From Cunninghamia lanceolata (Eukaryota > Streptophyta > Pinopsida > Cupressales > Cupressaceae): a DNA stretch of 64,000 bases. The translations under genes and the position numbers were made by a program. Positions 58,056 to 64,000 of the stretch are shown here, piece after piece; the first letter of the stretch is position 1; each line of letters begins with the position of its first letter. The DNA is taken from assembly GCA_027924645.1 (NCBI GenBank), contig BSBN01001965.1, positions 17,102,001-17,166,000 of the forward strand, read 5' to 3'. The notes beneath the pieces were generated by a model. The model was not told the DNA's origin, did no database searches, and saw nothing but the letters and a program-made list of their open reading frames with translations.

Positions 58056-58960
58056 TGACGTCATCAGGATTTTTCGCTTCTGTATATTGGGGAAAAGAAC
58101 AACATCATCATCATCATCATGTTGAAGGAGAATAGGAGGATATGGAATATGATCCTGCTGCTGAGGAAAGGAAAATGATGGTGACGTCATCGTCATATTC
58201 GGGCTTCATTAAAATGCAAAAGATGATGTCATCATCATGTTCAGTTAAGATCAGGGGATAATTGTAATATCGGGTCACCTAAGGAGCATGATCAGGATGA
58301 TGAATGCAATATGACCCCTTTGCGGCCAAGGCAACCCTCTCGAAAGATCAGGACGATGATGATCATCAGGATATTTGGGGCTTTTGTCGAACTTAGAATA
58401 AGACGTCATCATCATATTTGGGAACTGGATCGTGTTTTGGAAAATATCCTTCCGAAGGGAAATGTGATGATGATGATCATCAGGATATTAGCTTCTTCAT
58501 TTATCAGATCGGGATGATGTCATCATGATATCCGGAGCCTTTGTTAAACTTAGAATATGACGTCATCAGGATGTTTCGCTAACCGGATCATGCTTTGGAA
58601 AATATCCTGCCGAAGGGAAATGTGATGATGATGATCATCAGGATATTTGCAAAAAGGTCGTTCTTTCTCGGCAGGAGGACTTCACGAAACATCGGGTAGA
58701 CAAACAAGATCATGATGATCTTGACAATATGACAGGATAAAAAAAATATGATGATCCTCCTCATCGAATTATCATGATGACGTCATCATTCATATTTCAT
58801 CTTCGGAGCATGAGGATGAGTTGAGGTCATCATCAGGTTAGCGCTAGGGTGATATTTAAAATATGATCATGCTGTTGAGGAATGGAATATCACCTCCCCT
58901 TAAAAGATAGGGTGATCATCATGATCATGCAAAAGGAGATCAGGAGGATATGAAGACGTC
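58056..58960 (-). promoter_or_regulatory. Array of TGACGTCA (bZIP-type) sites in the G2 U3
   Basis: Exact TGACGTCA palindromes lie at 58056, 58182, 58558 and 58778. AGACGTCA variants are near 58400 and 58954, and TGATGTCA variants near 58223 and 58514. Such CRE/as-1-type sites bind plant bZIP factors including the TGA class. The array lies upstream of the transcribed part of the LTR, where an enhancer would be. Confidence 0.6.
58377..58690 (-). repeat. 156-bp tandem duplication in the G2 U3
   Basis: Two units (58377-58532 and 58533-58690) share the CTTTTGT, AACTTAGAATA, GACGTCATCA, GTTTTGGAAAATATCCT-like, CCGAAGGGAAATGTGATG and GATCATCAGGATATT blocks in the same order. Each carries one GACGTCA site. 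Confidence 0.75.
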
Positions 58961-59785
58961 ATCATCATCTTAGCGAATTTCAGCAAATATGACCCTCTTG
59001 TGAAAGATCAGGATGATGACCCTCCGATAGGATTTTGGCATGCGCATGCAAATTATGCAGATGGTGGATTTTCTAAGTCAGGGTGATATTGTAATATCAG
59101 CATGATATTATAATATCAGGTAATGTTAAAATATCAGCATGATGCTCGCGATACAAAAGACCGCTCGACGGGGAAAGGGCACTATGACTTAAAGTTGACG
59201 TCTGGATATTTGAACCTCAGGATATTATCGGGGGGGGGGCGTTTCAAATATGATGATGATGTTCTTCATACAGCAAAACCGAGTTTATAAAATATGACCC
59301 TCCTAAATCATGATGCTCACGATGCGCATAAGGCCATTTGACGGGTAAAGGGCACTACCACCTAAGATTGACGTCCGGATATTGCGACTGCATGATTTTT
59401 ATCTGGTGATAGACCAAGATCATGATGACCTTGACAACATGAAAAAAAATGATGATCACTTGCGATTATCAGGTTTGACCAAAACTTTGACTGTGCATAA
59501 CTTCCACATATGGACGAATTTTCAAGTGATGTAAAAGGCAAACCTGCATGGAATTTCAAGCTCTTTCTAAATATGAGGTCACAGAAACAAAATATGAACT
59601 TTGAAAAACTAACCTCATGATGATGATGCACCTCATCCTGACCTTCATGATGATGATGCACCTGACTCATTTTTACCAAACCGCCAGAAAGCAGACAAAC
59701 ACAAGCAGAAGCAAAAAGCAAAACATCAGCAGGGGTCCCCATTTTGCTAAGGAGCATAATGGGGCGTGTTGTGAACATCACAACA

Positions 59786-60805
59786 ACTAGCAACCAAAAC
59801 AAAATAATTAAATTCAGAGTGTTCAAGGAAACTAGATGAAATGAACTCATAACTTCCAACTATCTTTCTTGCAAATTACTATTCAGCTTGAGACTCAAAG
59901 TATTCAATAAAGATGCATGAACTTCCATTTTCAGTTTAGTTGTGTGCACGTGATTAATTATCCTCATCTTGAAGATCGGTTGAACAAACCAGTGACTGAC
60001 ATTAGTCTACGTAGGTGAGGGTATTCCCTCATAGCCGACCGGATAGAGCCTTGCTGCCAGGGAGCGTCTATAGCCCCGGCAAGGTTATCGTTACAATTCT
60101 CCTAAGTAGAGCCCCACTGCCAGCGAGCGTCCATAGCCCCGGTAGAGTTACTTAGATGGCTTAATCTAGATTTTCAGTATAATCTGCTTTATTTATTTAT
60201 TTATTTATTTTTTTTTTTTCTAATTTTGAAAGATTTCATAAGATATAGCAATTTGTAACTTCATGATGCAAGGAGTGGACACTTGCTGAAATTAAGCTGA
60301 GAATTGTAATGGTAGCAAGGGTGACCTCTGATTTTTCACCTAATATCTACACTGGTAAGTTCAACAAACCCAAGGATTTTAGGTGTGTCATCGTGAAAAA
60401 CCTACTTCGAATTCTCAATCACATTTATTGAATACAAAACTTCAGAAGATGAACAACTCTCTACATTCATGATAGTGACAAGTTATGTGTAAATTGCAAA
60501 TGGTTAACCTGAATATCCTAAATTTTATACTGTTTTGAATGGTTGCTAGTTTTGCTCCTTAATACTCTAAAGTAAAATAAAGATCCCTGCTGAGGAGACA
60601 ACAAACAAACCAAACAAACAGGCTATACAAACAACACAACAAAAGAAAAAACTGTACAAACAGAAAGAAACAAAAAAACAAAAACAAACAGAGGACAAGC
60701 TATACAAACAGCCAACCCAAAAGAAAACAGCAAAAGAAGAACTGTACATTATCTACAGCACTTTACATTAAGAAAAAGGGACTACCCTCCCCTTTTTACC
60801 TCAAG
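59786..60805 (-). other. 3' noncoding region of element G2
   Basis: No gene is supported. A T/G-rich (minus-strand) stretch at 60567-60749 corresponds to the similar stretch after the G integrase. A simple (TTTA)n/T-run lies at 60186-60220. The paired conserved motif is at 60042-60080 and 60108-60143. Confidence 0.6.
60042..60143 (-). repeat. Paired conserved motif downstream of integrase in G2
   Basis: On the minus strand two segments of about 37 bp each read (C)CGGGGCTAT-purine-GACGCTC, then CTGGCAG and then GGCTCTA. They are separated by about 28 bp. The same pair is present in element G at 17091-17191 in the same order and place. Conservation exceeds that of neighbouring noncoding DNA. 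Confidence 0.7.
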
Positions 60806-61862
60806 CCTAGAAGTAGTGTTTCAAATGCTAACCATTAACTGGTAATGGCACATCTTCTCCAGTCAAGGTCTTAAGTCTAAAGGTGTTATCTCCTATTATT
60901 TCTGAGACTTGTAATGGACCCAGCCATAATTTATCAAATTTTCCATGGCTTCCTTTCTTTTCATGTGCTTTGTCCCAGCACAACACTAAGTCTGATATCC
61001 TAAATGTTTTGACTCTTGCCCTTTTGTCAAACCACCTCTTAACAACCGCTTGGTGTTTGGCAAACCTCTCGAGGGCTTGACCTCTTTTCTCCTCTAGTTG
61101 TAACATTTGCACTATTCTGGCTTCCCTATGGTTATCAAAGCCTAGATATTCATTGGCAAACTTCCAGGTTGGTATTCTCAGATTAACTGGAAGTATGGGA
61201 TCAGTCCCATAAACTAAGTGATAAGGTGTGCTACCTAAAGCTGTTTTAAACTTGGTCCTGTCTACCCATAATGCATATCTTAATAGAGTATTCCACTCTC
61301 TAGGACTTTTGGCAATTAACCTCTTGATTATGTCTAATAAAATTTTGTTTGTTGATTCAGCCAGTCCATTACCTTGAGGGTAATAATTCGAAGAAAACCT
61401 TAGAATAATCCCATATTCAAATGCCCATTTAGAAAATTTTAAAGAAGAGAAAGCAGGGCCGTTATCACATACCAATGAATAGGGCGTTCCAAACCTGGTG
61501 ATAATATTTTCTTCAAGGAACTTGATAACTACCTCAGTTGTAGAAAATTTGCAGCAGGTGGCCTCAGTCCACCTCGTACAATAGTCCGTTACCGTCAATA
61601 TAAATTTGTGTCCTGCAGAAGATGGGGGATTGATGACTCCGATAAAATCCAAGCCCCATTGTGCAAACGGTCTGGACTCGATCACAGGTTGCAGTGGAGA
61701 GGCCGGATTTCTCCCTTTGTCTGCTGCAGTCTGACAGGTGTGACAACTTCTGATGTGACTCTTAGTATCTTTGAACATAGTGGGCCAATAATAGCCCGCT
61801 CTCAGTATTTTGTGTGTTGTAGCTAAATGGGAACCATGACCGGTTCCGTATTTGTCATGTAG
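60806..61862 (-). pseudogene. Integrase of element G2
   Basis: Starting from the C-x2-C part SCHTCQTAADKG (near 61740), the core shows LDFIGVINPPSSAGHKFI, VCDNGPAFSSLKF and GLAESTNKILLDII, giving D, D and E. The C-terminus has WLGPLQVSEIIGDNTFRLK, a GPY/F module, and ends HLKHYF before a natural-looking stop. An uninterrupted 316-codon frame covers most of it. Two TAGs near 60828 and 60810 replace Gln. There is no chromodomain. Confidence 0.93.
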
Positions 61863-62560
61863 TTATGTCAACACTCTATCAGCTTCAGTTCTGTTTATGC
61901 ATCTCAGATAAATTCCATCATGGTTCTTCCTGAATAGAAGACCTCCTTGCACCATATAATTTTGTGCCTTAATCTTCAAAGCTCTCCTCTGAGAAGCCTT
62001 CATCTTGCTTGGGTACTTTCCAGCTATCAGGAAGGTGCTTAAATCATCGTACCAGCCTGATGCGTCTTGGGAATTCAATACATACTATTGTTTTATCAGA
62101 TTTGGATCCATGTTTGCTATTGTCTGCACCAACGCCTGTCCTCTGACCAGCTTTGCGGGAATGATCTCCATGTCAAATTCTTGCAGTGTGGTGATCCATT
62201 TGGCTCTTTTTTCTCCAGGCTCGTTTTGCATCAGCAACATTTTTACTGCTGCGTCTAGAACTATGGCTTTAATCTGGCTGCGCAGAATATAGTGTCTAAA
62301 TTTTTTCACAGCCTTCACTAATGTGAATGCCTGTCTTTCGATATCTAGATATCTCAGCTGTGCATCCTTCAGAGGCGCACTCATAAATGCTATGGGCCTC
62401 TCTTCATTATTTTCACCTTTCTGTGTCAAGGCAGTCGCGACAGAATGAGAAGATGCAAAGGAGTAGATGTAAAACGGGCTTGTGTAGTCTGGACTTGCCA
62501 ATACAGGGGCATTAGAAATTGCCTCCTTGATATCTTCAAATGCGGCTTTGGCCACTGGCG
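61863..62560 (-). pseudogene. Degenerate gypsy RNase H and integrase linker of element G2
   Basis: The domain has FYIYSFASSHSVATAL, PIAFMSAPLKD, DIERQAFTLVKAVKKFRHYI and PAKLVRGQALVQTIANMD. The first and last catalytic Asp positions are Ser/Phe and Ala-type residues, as in element G. The RT/RNase H ORF is open to 62085. A TAG there is followed by the linker with SGWYDDLSTFLIAGKYP and the start of the integrase zinc domain (61863-62078). Confidence 0.82.
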
Positions 62561-63353
62561 TCCATTCCATCTGTGCATCTTTCTTTAACATGGCATTCAA
62601 CGGCTGCACGATCTCTGCAAAACCTATTATAAACTTTCGAACAAAGTTAATTTTACCAAAAAATGATTTCAATTCTTTCCTACTGTTTGGTATTTGCAAA
62701 TTTTTTATGGATTCTATTCTATTCGGATCAATTGAAATTCCATTTTCAGAAATGACATGGCCTAATAATTTACCTTCAGTTACGCCAAATATACATTTCT
62801 TAGGATTAAGGGAAATCCCATACCTTTCACATCGCTGGAGTACTTTTCTGAGGTCCTCAGCGTGGGTGGATGCATCCATGGAATATACAGTTAAATCATC
62901 CATATACACAACAATGCATTTACCTGATAATCTACGGAATGCAACGTCCATGGCCCTTTGAAAAGTGGCACCTGCATTAATTAGACCAAAAGGCATTCTT
63001 CTATACGCATAATTTCCCCGTTTGCAAGTGAAGGTGGTTTTTAGTCTATCTTCTCTATCAATTAAGACCTGGTTATAACCTGAAAAACCATCTAAAAAAG
63101 ACATCATCTTTGCGCCATTTACTGCTTGCAGTACTTCGTCTATTGGGGGCAAAGGATAATTATCCTTTTCAGAAGCCTTGTTTAAATTTCTAAAGTCTAC
63201 GCACAACCTGATGTCTCCGTTTTTCTTCCTCACTGGTACTAAGTTAGCTACCCAGACATAATGTCTGACTGGGAAAATTATTCCAATAGACAGTAATTTT
63301 TTAACTTCCTCAAAGATTAAAGGCTCTAGAATGGCATTTACAGGCCTTTGTTT
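62561..63353 (-). pseudogene. Reverse transcriptase of element G2
   Basis: MRKKNGDIRLCVDFRNLNKA, MSFLDGFSGYNQVLID, MPFGLINAGATFQRAMDVAF and the catalytic VVYMDDLTVYS (near 62890-62920) are in one open frame (62085-63233). The upstream part (63234-63353) continues in frame to a TAG that separates it from the RNase H linker ORF. Apart from that stop, the domain looks intact. Confidence 0.93.
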
Positions 63354-64000
63354 CTACCTAAATGGTTTGACTTCTTTTCTTAAAGGTATTACATGAGTTA
63401 TGATGGACTCATCAAATGTTTTCAAGTCTTCATAAGTCCATGCTATGACATGTTTATACTCTTTCAGAATGTCCAGAACCTCTTTTCTAATTTTCTCAGA
63501 GCAAGCTTTCCCAATTAGTACACTTTGTGGATTTAGCTCAGTCCCTAAGTTATGTAAATAATACCTACCCCCTTCTGTTTTGGGTAAGTCTTTCTGTCTT
63601 ATTACTCCGTCGAAGTCAAAGATGTGTTCTAATTCAATTACTCCTTTTGGCAAGAAGTTGCTCTTTAAGTTGATCATATCTTCTTCGTCCCATGTTACTT
63701 CAGGCCTTTCTTGTTCATCAATGATTTGGGCCTCAAATGCCTCATTACAAGTCAGAAAATCAATAATTTGCTGATCCTCTCCAAATACCTGAAAGTGTGT
63801 AACGTTGTCTGGTATACTGGGCACGTTAACTAGCTCAACAGCAAATCGTCTTAATCCTGACAGTGTCAATGGTTCTAATGTACTAGCAGCAACTGCTAAC
63901 GCATCTGGCCTGTGGTTCAGCTCTCTAGGAATATGCTCTATGTTAAAAGCATCAAACGAATCCATTAAACCCCATACTCTATGTCTGTAACTAATCATTT
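63354..64000 (-). pseudogene. C-terminal part of the archaeal-type RNase H and RT linker of element G2 (partial)
   Basis: From the window edge: YRHRVWGLMDSFDAFNIEHI, then PRELNHRPDALAVAASTLEP with the final catalytic Asp. A linker follows with VPSIPDNVTHFQVFGEDQ, EHIFDFDGVIRQKDLP and HVIAWTYEDLKTF. It matches G at 13400-14040 domain for domain, confirming that the extra RNase H lies upstream of RT in both copies. The N-terminal part with the first three acidic residues is outside the window. Confidence 0.88.

Larger units (their letters stand above)
56377..59785 (-). repeat. 3' LTR of element G2
   Basis: On the minus strand it starts with TGTTGTGA-TGT-TCACAACA, followed by CGCCCCATT as in G. 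It ends with AATCACCAACA, similar to the GATCAACA end of G. The length of about 3.4 kb exceeds G's 2.56 kb. The start region aligns well with G (CATGCAGGTTTGCCTTTT block near 59545). The lower boundary is inferred from the similar ending and needs the other LTR. Confidence 0.72.
56377..64000 (-). mobile_element. Element G2: Tat-like gypsy element related to G, running off the window
   Basis: Minus-strand order from the right edge is archaeal-type RNase H (C-terminal part), RT, degenerate RNase H, integrase, a noncoding 3' region and the 3' LTR (56377-59785). All visible pol domains share a single frame, with about five in-frame stops. Protein identity to G is high and domain order is the same. 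Preserved CpG sites and the longer frames show that it is younger than G. The 5' half lies beyond 64000. Confidence 0.92.

Noticed and set aside
59362..59859. 165-codon minus-strand ORF at the G2 LTR edge
   Set aside because: It crosses the LTR boundary and has no counterpart in element G, so it is probably chance.
54158..64000. 3' LTR of C or D within the window
   Set aside because: No second copy of either LTR is visible; both elements are cut by later insertions and the window edge.

Overview
This window looks like intergenic DNA from a seed plant with a very large genome. The copia gag/integrase style, the Tat-like gypsy elements and the CpG-poor, heavily nested layout make a gymnosperm plausible, but that is inference. 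I found no ordinary host gene, rRNA, tRNA or CRISPR array. Nearly all the sequence belongs to nested LTR retrotransposons, and I reconstructed the nest from paired LTRs, target-site duplications (TSDs), primer-binding sites and reading frames that resume across insertions. I name the elements A to J.

Left nest (1049-46207). Element A is a minus-strand Ty1/copia element. Inside its protease region sits element B (3610-42803, TSD GATTT), a second minus-strand copia element. B carries three insertions. The first is G (6560-25177, TSD AGAAG), a plus-strand Tat-like Ty3/gypsy element with an extra RNase H placed before its reverse transcriptase. The second is F (27090-41166, TSD CCCAC/CCCAT), a plus-strand LARD-like element without pol. 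The third is a 170-bp insertion with 7-bp TSDs in the integrase. G is itself hit in its 3' LTR by I (19170-24331, TSD CTCCC), a minus-strand element encoding only gag and protease. F is hit in its 5' LTR by E (27151-34694, TSD GTCTC), a plus-strand chromovirus with a complete domain set including a chromodomain.

Middle (46208-50544). J is a long broken minus-strand coding region. It resembles plant-mobile-domain-type proteins, with nuclear-localisation-like basic clusters and a Ser/Pro-rich linker. I could not assign it to a family.

Right nest (50545-64000). This contains plus-strand chromovirus C (cut in RT), D (LTR plus the start of gag, inserted in C), the U3 part of an LTR called H (inserted in D), and G2, a younger minus-strand relative of G inserted in H. 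G2 runs off the right edge, so the missing halves of G2, H, D and C are expected beyond the window.

How the parts relate. I shares its LTR terminus, polypurine tract, primer-binding site and gag type with E, so it could be mobilised by E-type enzymes. G and G2 share an upstream archaeal-type RNase H combined with a degenerate standard RNase H, a duplicated noncoding motif after integrase, an ORF-bearing LTR, and bZIP-type TGACGTCA sites in U3. Almost every premature stop is explained by C-to-T change (CAG, CAA, CGA or TGG to stop), the mark of methylated, silenced repeats.
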